From: DATBHW01 sp035307385
Lineage (GTDB): Bacteria > Chloroflexota > Ktedonobacteria > Ktedonobacterales > DATBGS01
Direction: 5' to 3'
NCBI GenBank assembly: GCA_035307385.1
Contig: DATGID010000141.1
Span: 1 to 64,000 of the forward strand
Length of the DNA: 64,000 nt
Shown: positions 9,350 through 16,810 of the stretch, in pieces
How the letters are laid out: every line of letters starts with the position of its first letter
Position numbering within the stretch: position 1 is the first letter of the stretch
Made by a program: the position numbers and the translations under genes
Notes under the pieces: model-generated
The model's database searches: none
What the model was told of the DNA's origin: nothing
The model's input: only the letters and a program-made list of their open reading frames with translations

Positions 9350-10186
9350 CTATTTGGGATAGGAGCGCTCTTCGGCGGGCGCGGTTTTAATCCAGGCATA
9401 CAGCGGGTCATCGTGGGGGCGCATCAGGCGTTTGGGGCCAGCCAGGAACCAGAGATAATAGACATCATAGCCCGGCGGCGCGGCCACCGGATGATAGCCG
9501 AACGGCATCAGCGTGAAATCGTTTTCGCGCACGGCCACCGCTTCGTCCAGTTCGCCGCGCGGGCTGTCGGGGCGGCTATAGAAAAACTGCAAGCCGAAGC
9601 CTTCGGCGGGCCGAATCTTATAGAGGTAGAGTTCTTCCTGCTGCACCTCATCGGGCAGCGCCTCCACATCGTGCTTGTGGGGCGGGAAGCTGGACCAGTT
9701 TCCCGCAATGGTGTAGGTTTCGCCCACCAGCATGGTGGCCGCCTGCACCTGCGGGCCAAAGATGTCATGCACATAGCGCTTGTGGCCGGGACCGCCGCGC
9801 TCGTTGACAATGATGTCGGCTGGCCGCACGACCTGCGCCGCAAAACGCTGCTCAGTTGGGCAGCGGCAGACGGCAATCTCCACGCCTTCTGGTCCCGCAT
9901 GCACCGCAAAATGTGACTGGCAGGGCACGTAGACGCCCGATGCGCGGCCCTCGAAGACGCTGGCACGCTCGCCCAGGTCGGCAAACGTCTCGTCGTCCAC
10001 GCGCATGGTGCAGCGCCCCGCCAAGATCACCAGCCCGATCTCACAGCCCGCGCTTTCGGCCTCGTAGCGCTGGCCCGGCTCCAGGGTGAGCATGCCAAAA
10101 TCCAGATCGTTGATGGGATGCGTTTCCGGCGTCACCAGTTGTGTATAGCCCGGCGCAGCCGAATAGTGATACTTCAGATTCAACAA
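9350..10186 (-). CDS. iolB: IolB-type 5-deoxyglucuronate isomerase
   Basis: This 278-residue double-cupin enzyme belongs to the IolB/KduI family. It has the metal-site motif SSFPPHKHD, a following glutamate (QQEELY), and the C-terminal FGYHPVAAPPGYDVYYLWF block. IolB converts 5-deoxyglucuronate to 5-dehydro-2-deoxygluconate in inositol breakdown, but no other iol gene is present here. In this setting it may instead isomerise a uronate, as the related KduI can. The start is TTG at 10186 (a second TTG follows directly) with AAAGAGAG upstream, since no ATG precedes the conserved YHYS region. It is the first gene of the four-gene sugar-acid operon. Confidence 0.85.
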   Translation of the reverse strand: MLNLKYHYSAAPGYTQLVTPETHPINDLDFGMLTLEPGQRYEAESAGCEIGLVILAGRCTMRVDDETFADLGERASVFEGRASGVYVPCQSHFAVHAGPEGVEIAVCRCPTEQRFAAQVVRPADIIVNERGGPGHKRYVHDIFGPQVQAATMLVGETYTIAGNWSSFPPHKHDVEALPDEVQQEELYLYKIRPAEGFGLQFFYSRPDSPRGELDEAVAVRENDFTLMPFGYHPVAAPPGYDVYYLWFLAGPKRLMRPHDDPLYAWIKTAPAEERSYPK

Positions 10187-10226
10187 ACTGCTCTCTTTCT
10201 CAGGTCTTTTGGGGTGGTAAAACGAG

Positions 10227-10267
10227 GCAGAGGAGCTGGCCTCGCAACGTCAGACCAGCCCCTCTGC
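10227..10267 (-). terminator. Hairpin between acs and iolB
   Basis: The arms at 10227-10239 and 10255-10267 pair at 12 of 13 positions. On the minus strand the stem is followed by CTCGTTTTACC, giving a short T run. It would end the acs transcript, although read-through into iolB cannot be excluded because only about 40 bases remain for a separate iolB promoter. Confidence 0.6.
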
Positions 10268-10297
10268 TCTGCTGCTCTCTATTAGTGGCTTGAGTGG

Positions 10298-12601
10298 TTA
10301 TTCCACGCTGCCAAAGCGCTTGATCTCCTCCAGTTCTTCTGGGGAGAGTGGGCGCGGCACGGTGCCAAGTCTCACCTTCTCGCTTTGCACCTGGATGCGC
10401 ACCTGCTCCACGATCTCGGGATTCGCCAGCGTTGTCACGTCGCCCACATCGGCGAAGTTGCTGGTAGAGGCCAGCACCCTGCGCATGATCTTGCCGGAGC
10501 GGGTCTTGGGCATATCCGGCACAATCCAGACACTCTTTGGCCTGGCGATTGGCCCGATCTCTACCTCAATGGCCTTGGAGACCTTGGTCTTAATCTCATC
10601 GCTCGCCTTGAATCCCGGCTTCAGGGAGATGTAGACCTCAACCACGCGCCCGCGCAGTTCGTCGACCAGCGGCACAGCGGCGGCCTCGGCAATCTCATCG
10701 ACGGTGAGGCAGGCCGACTCGATCTCTTTCGTGCCCAGCCGGTGCCCGGCCACATTGATGACATCATCGACGCGGCCCAGGATGCGGAAATAGCCGTCGG
10801 CGGCCAGCAGCGCGCCATCGCCCGCGAAGTAGGGCCAGTCGCGCCAGTCTTTACTATCCTTGTTCCGGCAGTATTTCTCGTAATACGTTTTCACGAAGCG
10901 CTCCGGCTGGCCCCAGACCGTCTGGAAGGCGCCCGGCCAGGGGTTTTGGATGCAAATGTTGCCAGCGCGCCCGGCGCCTGCCGGAATCTCCTGGCCGTTT
11001 TCATCGAGGATCACCGGATGGATACCCAGGACGCCAGGGCCAGCGCTGCCTGGCTTCATCTTGTGCACGCCGGGCAGGGTGCTGCACAGGAAGCCGCCGG
11101 TTTCGGTCTGCCACCACGTATCGACGATTACCGCTTCACCTTTGCCAACGACCTTGTGATACCAGCGCCACACATCCGGCTCAATCGGCTCGCCCACGGT
11201 GGTCATATGCTTGAAATGGTAGTTGTATTTCGCTGGCTCATCGGGGCCGACCTTACGCAGCATGCGAATCGTCGTCGGGGCGGTGTGGAAGATGGTCACG
11301 CCGAGCTTTTCGGCAATCCGCCAGAGCCGACCGGCATCGGGATAGGTCGGCACGCCTTCATACATCACGCTCGTTGTGCCCAGCGACAGCGGGCCGTAGA
11401 CGATGTAGGAATGCCCGGTAATCCAGCCGATGTCGGCGGCGCACCAGTAGGTGTCGTCGGGATGAATGTCCTGATAGAACTTGGATGTGCCCGTGACATA
11501 CGCCAGATAGCCGCCGATGCTGTGCTGCGCGCCCTTGGGCTTGCCGGTCGTGCCGCTGGTGTACATCAGGAAGAGCGGGGCTTCGGCAGGCATGGAAACC
11601 GGCTCGACGATTTGCCTGCGGTAATCCTTCAGCACCTCGTCAACGAAGAAATCGCGGCCTTCGACCATCGGGGTCTGTGATTGGTACTGCCCTGGATAGC
11701 GCCGCCAGACCAGCACTTTATCTACCTTGACGCCTTCGGCCTCGGCCACGCGCACCGCCTCATCGGCTTTGACTTTGTGGTCCTGCATGGCGCCACTGCG
11801 GTAGTAGCCATCCATCGTGATCAAGACGTGGCTGCCTGAGTCGGCGATGCGGCCTCCGCACGCGGCCCCGCTGAACCCGCCAAAGACCTGCGAGTGAATC
11901 ACGCCCAGGCGCGCGCAGGCCAGCATGGTAATTGGCAGTTCAGGGACCATGGGCATGTGGAGGGTCACGCGGTCGCCGGTTTTGAGTCCGCAGAAATCGC
12001 GGAGCAGCGCGGCAAACTCATTGACCTGGTTATAGAGTTCGCGATAGGTGATTGCCAGGGTGGTATCTGACTCCGGCTCCGGCACCCAGATGAGCGCGGC
12101 CTTGTTGGCGCTGGTCGCCAGGTGGCGATCAACGCAGTTATAGCTGGCGTTGAGCCGCCCACCGACGAACCACTTCCAGAAGGGCGGATTGCTGGTGTCC
12201 AGTGTCGTGTGCCAGTAGTGGTCCCAGGAGAGCAGGTCTGCGTATTCTTTGAAACACTCTGGGAAGTTGTCCAAACTGAAACGGTTAAGAATTGCCGGAT
12301 CGCTGGCGTTTGCCTGCCCAATAAACTTTGGAGAGGGTTGAAAATATTCCTCTTCGCGCCAGTGCGCAGCGATTTCTGCTTCAGAGACTGCTACTTCCAC
12401 TTCTTCTTTTGCCATTGCTCGGTCATCTCCTGTGGTTACGATACTCGCCTCTTGGACCTCAGAAACTTCTGCGGTGACGATAGTTGTCTCTTGCACCTCG
12501 GAAACTTCTGTGGTGACGACGGTGCTCGTCGTCGCTTGAGACACGTCGTCCCTGGCGGTGAGGCGCCTCCAGAACTTTGCCAGGGCGTTAGGAGCTTTCA
12601 T
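10298..12601 (-). CDS. acs: Acetyl-CoA synthetase (AMP-forming)
   Basis: The enzyme activates acetate to acetyl-CoA via acetyl-AMP. The ANL phosphate loop YTSGTTGKPKG, the DTWWQTETG motif and the C-terminal PKTRSGKIMRR with the lysine that is acetylated in this family are all present. ATG 12601 has AAGGAG 10 bases upstream and gives 767 residues, about 100 more than usual. The extra N-terminus contains two 13-residue repeats starting VSEVQE. ATG 12415 (MAKEEVE, AGGAG 13 bases upstream) gives a nearly normal 705 residues and is the alternative start. An acetate permease gene lies just upstream on the same strand, so the pair likely scavenges acetate. Confidence 0.95.
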   Translation of the reverse strand: MKAPNALAKFWRRLTARDDVSQATTSTVVTTEVSEVQETTIVTAEVSEVQEASIVTTGDDRAMAKEEVEVAVSEAEIAAHWREEEYFQPSPKFIGQANASDPAILNRFSLDNFPECFKEYADLLSWDHYWHTTLDTSNPPFWKWFVGGRLNASYNCVDRHLATSANKAALIWVPEPESDTTLAITYRELYNQVNEFAALLRDFCGLKTGDRVTLHMPMVPELPITMLACARLGVIHSQVFGGFSGAACGGRIADSGSHVLITMDGYYRSGAMQDHKVKADEAVRVAEAEGVKVDKVLVWRRYPGQYQSQTPMVEGRDFFVDEVLKDYRRQIVEPVSMPAEAPLFLMYTSGTTGKPKGAQHSIGGYLAYVTGTSKFYQDIHPDDTYWCAADIGWITGHSYIVYGPLSLGTTSVMYEGVPTYPDAGRLWRIAEKLGVTIFHTAPTTIRMLRKVGPDEPAKYNYHFKHMTTVGEPIEPDVWRWYHKVVGKGEAVIVDTWWQTETGGFLCSTLPGVHKMKPGSAGPGVLGIHPVILDENGQEIPAGAGRAGNICIQNPWPGAFQTVWGQPERFVKTYYEKYCRNKDSKDWRDWPYFAGDGALLAADGYFRILGRVDDVINVAGHRLGTKEIESACLTVDEIAEAAAVPLVDELRGRVVEVYISLKPGFKASDEIKTKVSKAIEVEIGPIARPKSVWIVPDMPKTRSGKIMRRVLASTSNFADVGDVTTLANPEIVEQVRIQVQSEKVRLGTVPRPLSPEELEEIKRFGSVE
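12434..12545 (-). repeat. 39-bp tandem repeats in the 5' part of acs
   Basis: Unit 1 is 12434-12472, unit 2 is 12473-12511, and a decayed third unit follows to about 12545. In the acs frame they encode VSEVQE-x-x-IVT type 13-residue repeats. This supports a coding, low-complexity N-terminal tail. Confidence 0.75.
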
Positions 12602-12726
12602 ACGGTGAAATCTCCTTACTATCACATCACTTGGAGCGTGGAGCGTGCAGTATCTGTGCTGTACTCCCCCCGCCCACTCCTCGCTATCGCGCCGGTAGAT
12701 TTGGGGTTTCTGCCTGGCGCTCACAA

Positions 12727-12755
12727 AAGAGCCGGAACAGGGGGCTGCGGCTCTT
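12727..12755 (-). terminator. Terminator after the acetate permease gene
   Basis: AAGAGCCG (12727-12734) pairs with CGGCTCTT (12748-12755). Read on the minus strand, the stem runs into CTTTTGTG. It lies about 100 bases after the permease stop. Confidence 0.55.
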
Positions 12756-12855
12756 GCTGGTGCGGCCTCGTTGGCTTCTCGCTGGAACGCGAGTGGTTTA
12801 AGCCTGTCCCCTGTCCCGTGCTCGGTCGCTCTCGTGAACGGAAAAGCTGGGCTAA

Positions 12856-13449
12856 CTAGCCGATGACGCCCAGTGGCAGTTTAATCTTGCCCTTCGACAC
12901 GTGCTCCATGATGCCTGCCAGGCCGACATAGTAAGCCGCAATCGCAGTGGCGATGCCCACGTAGCCGCCAATCGGCGAAGGCTGGCTGCCCGCTGCCGGG
13001 GGATTGAACGCGCCAATCGTCAACAGCAGGAAGGTAATGAACAGCAGGCCGAAGACGGCGACCAGACCAAAGTTCTGGCGCAGGGTGCCGAGGAAGAGGA
13101 GGCCGGTGACAACCGTCCACGACAAGAGATACCAACCAAGATCGTTGGCACCCTTGGGCGCGGAACCGGCTGCATTGTTGAGGACCCAGAAGGAAATCCA
13201 GAATGCGCCGTAGGAAGAGAACGCGACACCACCAAAGGTGCTGCCATTCTTAAACTCCCACATGCCAGCCAACAACTGGGCCAGGCCGCCATAGGCCAGG
13301 GCCAGACCAAGCGCGCCGCCAGCAGTGACGCCGGTAAAGTTGGAGTTCGCGGCGCTAAGCACGAGGGTGGTCGTTGCAAAACCAAAGAGTCCAAGAGGAG
13401 CGGGGTTAGCTACCGCTGCGGCGGTTTTGGTTTCGGTTGCTTGAGCCAT
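12856..13449 (-). CDS. satP: Acetate permease, GPR1/FUN34/YaaH family
   Basis: The protein has 197 residues and about six membrane helices. The family signature NPAPLGLFGFATTT is present near residue 15, followed by GGLAQLLAGMWEFKNGSTFGG, which matches the second conserved block. These proteins carry acetate or succinate with protons across the inner membrane. The ATG follows AGGAG with about 9 bases spacing. It lies upstream of acs on the same strand with a terminator between them, so expression may be uncoupled but the pair is functionally linked. Confidence 0.9.
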   Translation of the reverse strand: MAQATETKTAAAVANPAPLGLFGFATTTLVLSAANSNFTGVTAGGALGLALAYGGLAQLLAGMWEFKNGSTFGGVAFSSYGAFWISFWVLNNAAGSAPKGANDLGWYLLSWTVVTGLLFLGTLRQNFGLVAVFGLLFITFLLLTIGAFNPPAAGSQPSPIGGYVGIATAIAAYYVGLAGIMEHVSKGKIKLPLGVIG

Positions 13450-14045
13450 CGAGGCTTTCTCCTAACTACGGAACTGGGAAGCGTCATGTTGCTTCCCTTG
13501 CGAGCGAATAAACGATGGAACTGACCGGAAACCACCTGGGAAACGAAAAAGAAGTCCGAGAAAATGCGGCGCAGACGCTGTTGCTGTGCAGGCGGGCCGA
13601 AGAGTGATCACGCGGCAAGATGCTGGATAAGCCCCAGCGGGCCAGATGTGCAAGTGGGACATGCACAGATGTCATCGCGTGCCGGTTGCTCCGCCGCCCA
13701 TAATCCGTATCACCCCCTTTCCAACAGGCTTCCCCTCATCCCCACCACCACGCGTCAAAGCAAGATGGAACATCCTTGCGGATGGATCAGGGTCGCTATT
13801 CAAGGGCGATGATGTATTGGCATGTGCTCGCAGAAAGAGGAGATAGGATACGAGCAAAAGAGGTTTGCGAGGTTTACAACGTTTTTTGATATTTCACAAA
13901 GCGTTGGTTTAAATGACTGTATTGAGCATAGAGTACCCTAGCTAGAGCAAAAAGTCAAGAGGTTTGGCAAGTTTCTTTCCTAATACGATATATTTAGCAT
14001 GCTATGCCTTGCGCATTTCACAATGTAAAGGAGCACATCCGGGTT
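13450..14045. other. Intergenic region between satP and the HAD gene
   Basis: Six hundred bases lie between two divergent genes. I see no convincing coding sequence. The region contains a TGTGCA/TGCACA inverted repeat near 13642-13667 and a possible plus-strand promoter at 13886-13914. The AT-rich part (13860-14010) is unlike its neighbours and probably carries promoters for one or both genes. Confidence 0.5.
13886..13914 (+). promoter_or_regulatory. Possible promoter for the HAD gene
   Basis: TTGATA (13886-13891), a 17-base spacer and TTAAAT (13909-13914) fit a sigma-70 promoter loosely. It would give a leader of about 125 bases. Confidence 0.3.
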
Positions 14046-14753
14046 ATGTCAGTCGATCAGGCGCAGTTTTCTTCCCATCCTCAGCCCGCATCCGGACCAC
14101 TTCAGGCGATTATCTGGGACCTGGATGGGGTGATTGTCGATAGCAGCGAGCAGCACCGGCGTTCCTGGCAGCTTCTGGCTGCCGAAACCAACGTCGCCTT
14201 CAGCGATGACGATTTCTGGCGCACGTTTGGCCGCAGCAACGCGGCAATCATTCCGCAGTTCTGGGGCGCGCAGCTTTCGGCCAGCGAGATTGACGCGCTG
14301 GCAGACCGCAAAGAGGTCTACTTCCGAGATTTGCTGAAAGACGATTTGCATGCCTTGCCCGGCGCGTTGGAGTTGATGCAGGCGGCCCACGCGGCTGGCT
14401 TGAAACAGAGTCTGGCATCTTCCGCGCCGATGGACAATATCACCGTCATCAGCGATGGCCTTGGGCTGCGGCGCTGGCTGGACGCGATTGTCTCGGGCGA
14501 TCGGCTGCCGCATGGCAAGCCAGCCCCCGATATTTTCTTGCTGGCGGCGGAACGATTGAGCGTGGCTCCGGCTGGCTGCGTGGTGATCGAGGATGCGCCC
14601 GCCGGGGTTGCGGCGGCTGCGGCGGCTGGCATGCGCTGTCTGGCCGTCACTAACAGTCACCCTGCCTCTGCGCTGGCTGCCGCCAACCGCATTGTCGATT
14701 CGCTGGCGGGCCTGCGCCTGGCAGACCTGGAGGCGCTGATGGGAACCCCCTGA
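14046..14753 (+). CDS. HAD phosphatase, beta-phosphoglucomutase-like
   Basis: This 235-residue protein of HAD subfamily IA has motif I DLDGVIVDSS (nucleophile and acid aspartates), a helical cap, motif II SSAP, motif III KPAPDIF and motif IV VIEDAPAGVAAA. It likely removes or moves a phosphate on a small sugar phosphate. The substrate is not evident. ATG 14046 is chosen because AAAGGAG (14027-14033) lies 12 bases upstream; ATG 14004 has no ribosome binding site. The next gene has its own promoter, so this gene is probably transcribed alone. Confidence 0.85.
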   Translation: MSVDQAQFSSHPQPASGPLQAIIWDLDGVIVDSSEQHRRSWQLLAAETNVAFSDDDFWRTFGRSNAAIIPQFWGAQLSASEIDALADRKEVYFRDLLKDDLHALPGALELMQAAHAAGLKQSLASSAPMDNITVISDGLGLRRWLDAIVSGDRLPHGKPAPDIFLLAAERLSVAPAGCVVIEDAPAGVAAAAAAGMRCLAVTNSHPASALAAANRIVDSLAGLRLADLEALMGTP

Positions 14754-14777
14754 ACAAAAAGATACCAGCCTGCCCCT

Positions 14778-14806
14778 TTGACAACGTGCCCCGCTCTGCG
14801 TATCAT
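14778..14806 (+). promoter_or_regulatory. Near-consensus sigma-70 promoter of the arsR-type gene
   Basis: TTGACA (14778-14783), exactly 17 bases, then TATCAT (14801-14806). The predicted transcription start falls at about 14813-14814, which is the ATG itself, so the mRNA should be leaderless. Confidence 0.8.
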
Positions 14807-14821
14807 TAACAATATGGTTAA
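14806..14821. promoter_or_regulatory. TTAAC-N6-GTTAA operator at the arsR-type gene
   Basis: The inverted repeat TTAAC-AATATG-GTTAA starts at the last base of the -10 box and holds the start codon in its spacer. The same palindrome recurs at 15700-15719 in the next promoter, which points to autoregulation by the encoded ArsR protein. Confidence 0.65.
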
Positions 14822-15179
14822 GGATTCCACAGAACAGCTTACCACCATCTTTTCGGCGCTGGCGGACCCCACGCGCCGGGCCATCCTGGCGCGCCTGGCG
14901 CAAGGGGAAGCGTCTGGCACGGAACTGGCGCAGCCCTTCGCCATCTCGGTTCCGGCCATCTCCAAACATTTACGGGTGCTCGAACACGCGGAGTTGATTC
15001 TGCACCGCAAAGATGGGCGCATCCATCGGTTTCGCCTGGCAGCCCGTCCTCTGCGCGAGGCTGCCGCCTGGCTGGAACCCTACCGGCAGTTCTGGGAAGC
15101 CCAATTCGACTCCCTGGATACCTATCTCCAGACGACCGCAGACGAGGAGCACGACGCCGATGATTCCTCCAACCCCTGA
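14814..15179 (+). CDS. ArsR-family transcriptional repressor
   Basis: The protein has 121 residues from the ATG at 14814 and a winged-helix fold: FSALADPTRRAILARLA, then the recognition region SVPAISKHLRVLEHAELI and a wing with RKDGRIHRF. No cysteine metal site of the ArsR/CadC kind is visible, so it belongs to the non-metal branch often paired with SRPBCC/AHSA1 genes. A TTG in the same frame at 14778 is part of the -35 box and is rejected. Its last codons overlap the following SRPBCC gene by 20 bases, showing translational coupling. It probably binds the TTAAC-N6-GTTAA sites at its own promoter and at 15700. Confidence 0.9.
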   Translation: MVKDSTEQLTTIFSALADPTRRAILARLAQGEASGTELAQPFAISVPAISKHLRVLEHAELILHRKDGRIHRFRLAARPLREAAAWLEPYRQFWEAQFDSLDTYLQTTADEEHDADDSSNP

Positions 15180-15606
15180 CCCCGAGACCACTCTCGTGCT
15201 GCGCCGCGTGTTCAACGCCCCGCGCGAGCGGGTCTTCCGCGCCTGGATTGAGCCACAGGCGTTGGAGCGCTGGTTGAGACCGGCAGGTATGGCGATGACC
15301 GTGCGCGCCCTTGACGCGCGGGTGGGCGGAGCCTTCCGCTTCGAGCTTGAAGACGGCAGCGCGATTGTCGGCACCTATCTACACATCAGCCCGCCCGAGC
15401 GCCTGGTGTTCACCTGGTCAGGCAGAGTCACCGAGAGCACAGAGACGGTCGTCACGCTCGACTTTTTCGACCGGGGGCCGATGACGGAAGTCGTCTTGAC
15501 CCACGAAGGGCTAGGCGCGCCCGAGCGGCGCACGCGGGCCTCCTCCGGTTGGCCTGCCCTGTTCAACACGCTGGCAGAGATGCTTGCCTCCCAGCGCGAC
15601 GGCTGA
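15160..15606 (+). CDS. SRPBCC (AHSA1-like) protein coupled to ArsR
   Basis: This 148-residue protein has the SRPBCC/START-like fold of the AHSA1 group: VLRRVFNAPRERVFRAWIEPQALERW at the N-terminus, a RVGGAFRFELEDG strand and TEVVLTHEGLG toward the end. These domains bind hydrophobic ligands, but the ligand is unknown. ATG 15160 is preceded by GAGGAG 10 bases upstream and overlaps the end of the ArsR gene, so the two are co-translated. A hairpin at 15610-15639 follows the stop. Confidence 0.85.
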   Translation: MIPPTPDPETTLVLRRVFNAPRERVFRAWIEPQALERWLRPAGMAMTVRALDARVGGAFRFELEDGSAIVGTYLHISPPERLVFTWSGRVTESTETVVTLDFFDRGPMTEVVLTHEGLGAPERRTRASSGWPALFNTLAEMLASQRDG

Positions 15607-15609
15607 CGC

Positions 15610-15639
15610 GCCGCTCGCGCGTTCCCAGGCGCGAGCGGC
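15610..15639 (+). terminator. Hairpin after the ArsR-SRPBCC pair
   Basis: GCCGCTCGCGC (15610-15620) and GCGCGAGCGGC (15629-15639) form an 11-bp perfect stem with an 8-base loop right after the stop codon. There is no immediate T run, but the next promoter begins at 15674, so it marks the end of this unit. Confidence 0.5.
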
Positions 15640-15673
15640 AGGCAGAGCCACAACGTTTTCAACCATGCCCCTC

Positions 15674-15719
15674 TTGACAGCGTTCTCTTTCTCTATTATA
15701 CTTAACCTTTGAGTTAAGT
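15674..15719 (+). promoter_or_regulatory. Promoter with ArsR-type operator for the SRPBCC paralogues
   Basis: TTGACA (15674-15679), 17 bases, TATACT (15697-15702). A perfect inverted repeat ACTTAAC-N6-GTTAAGT covers 15700-15719, overlapping the -10 box and start point. The core TTAAC-N6-GTTAA is identical in sequence, spacing and position to that at the arsR promoter. Confidence 0.8.
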
Positions 15720-15757
15720 GTTGTCGCTGGACAATATGGAGGCAGAAAGGGAGACTG

Positions 15758-16222
15758 ATGGCAGCTATTGTCAAAGAACTAACCATAGAAGCCGCTCCGC
15801 AGCGTGTCTGGGCAGCCCTGACGCAGCCGAACGAAATAGGGCATTGGTGGACCAACGATCTGAACGCCACGCCAGAGGTCGGCTCGCTGGCTGAGTTTCG
15901 CTTTGGGGAGTGGGGCGATTTTGTCGTTCGGTTTGAGATCGCCGAACTGGAGCCGGATAAAACAGTGCGCTGGCTTTCCCGGTTCGGCCCTGCCCCGCAC
16001 TGGAAAGGGACGAGTGTCACCTGGTCCCTTGCGCCGGTCCAGCACGGAACACAGGTGGTCTTCACCCATGATGGGTTTGCCCAGGCTGATGAGCGCTATG
16101 CCATGACCAGCGCGTGGTGGGAGCACTTCCTGGTCAGCTTGAAATCCTATCTGGAGACAGGGAAAGGCTTTCCCGGGTCACCGCTCTCTGTCGAAGGCGC
16201 TGAACTGCGTAAGCTGTCCTGA
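15758..16222 (+). CDS. SRPBCC domain protein, first tandem copy
   Basis: This is a 154-residue AHSA1-like SRPBCC protein beginning MAAIVKELTIEAAPQRVW, with ALTQPNEIGHWW and the conserved TQVVFTHDGFAQ near the C-terminal helix. It is preceded by the strong promoter and palindrome at 15674-15719 and by GGGAGA just before the ATG. It is closely related to the next gene in protein and DNA, so the pair arose by tandem duplication. The ArsR regulator upstream probably controls it. The ligand is unknown. Confidence 0.85.
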   Translation: MAAIVKELTIEAAPQRVWAALTQPNEIGHWWTNDLNATPEVGSLAEFRFGEWGDFVVRFEIAELEPDKTVRWLSRFGPAPHWKGTSVTWSLAPVQHGTQVVFTHDGFAQADERYAMTSAWWEHFLVSLKSYLETGKGFPGSPLSVEGAELRKLS

Positions 16223-16328
16223 CCAGGAGGAAGAATATGTATCTGAGGATGACATTCTGATTTTCGGGAACTGATGGTCAATTCCAGCATGCTGCTGGTC
16301 TTCATTCAAGCAAGAGAAAGGAACACCG

Positions 16329-16766
16329 ATGGCAGCTATTGTCGAAGAACGCACCATAGAAGCAGCCCCGCAGCGTATCTGGAGCGCCCTGACGCAGCCA
16401 GACGAAATCGTTCGCTGGTGGGCCGAAGAGGCGCGCGTCGCGCCAGAGGTGGGTGCGCTTGGGGAATTTCGCTTCAGGCCGCCTGCTGGCACACTTCAGT
16501 TTGAGGTAGCTGAACTGGAGTCAGGCAAGAGAGTGCACTGGATTTCCAGGCTCGGCCCTCCTTCCTGGGCCGGAACCGATGTCACCTGGAACCTTGAGCC
16601 GGTCCAGAAGGGGACCAGGCTGGTCTTCACGCACGAAGGGTTCGCCCAGGTGGATGCGGCCTATGAACGGGCTCAGGAGAATTGGGCCTATTTTCTGAAC
16701 AGCTTGAAGTCCTATCTGGAGACAGGGCAGGGCACTCCCGGTTTGCCTCCTTCCGTCAGGGAGTAA
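16329..16766 (+). CDS. SRPBCC domain protein, second tandem copy
   Basis: This 145-residue paralogue of the preceding gene begins MAAIVEERTIEAAPQRIW, with ALTQPDEIVRWW and RLVFTHEGFAQ, and both copies share the segment LKSYLETG near the end. The gap between them is 106 bases without an operator or clear promoter, so they are likely co-transcribed. AAAGGA precedes the ATG. The copies differ mainly in the strand after EFRF and at the C-terminus, which may reflect different ligands. Confidence 0.85.
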   Translation: MAAIVEERTIEAAPQRIWSALTQPDEIVRWWAEEARVAPEVGALGEFRFRPPAGTLQFEVAELESGKRVHWISRLGPPSWAGTDVTWNLEPVQKGTRLVFTHEGFAQVDAAYERAQENWAYFLNSLKSYLETGQGTPGLPPSVRE

Positions 16767-16777
16767 AGGGGCTGGCT

Positions 16778-16802
16778 CTGCCAGGCAGCCGCGCGCTGGC
16801 AG
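16778..16802. terminator. Possible bidirectional terminator
   Basis: CTGCCAG (16778-16784) and CTGGCAG (16796-16802) form a 7-bp stem between two convergent genes. There is no T run on either side, so support is only positional. Confidence 0.3.
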
Positions 16803-16810
16803 CGTCGCGA

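Noticed and set aside
10385..11680. Plus-strand open frame of 431 codons
   Set aside because: Antisense shadow of acs; length is explained by GC-rich codon usage.
14049..14969. Minus-strand open frame of 306 codons
   Set aside because: It would overlap the HAD gene and the arsR promoter, and shows no recognisable motif.
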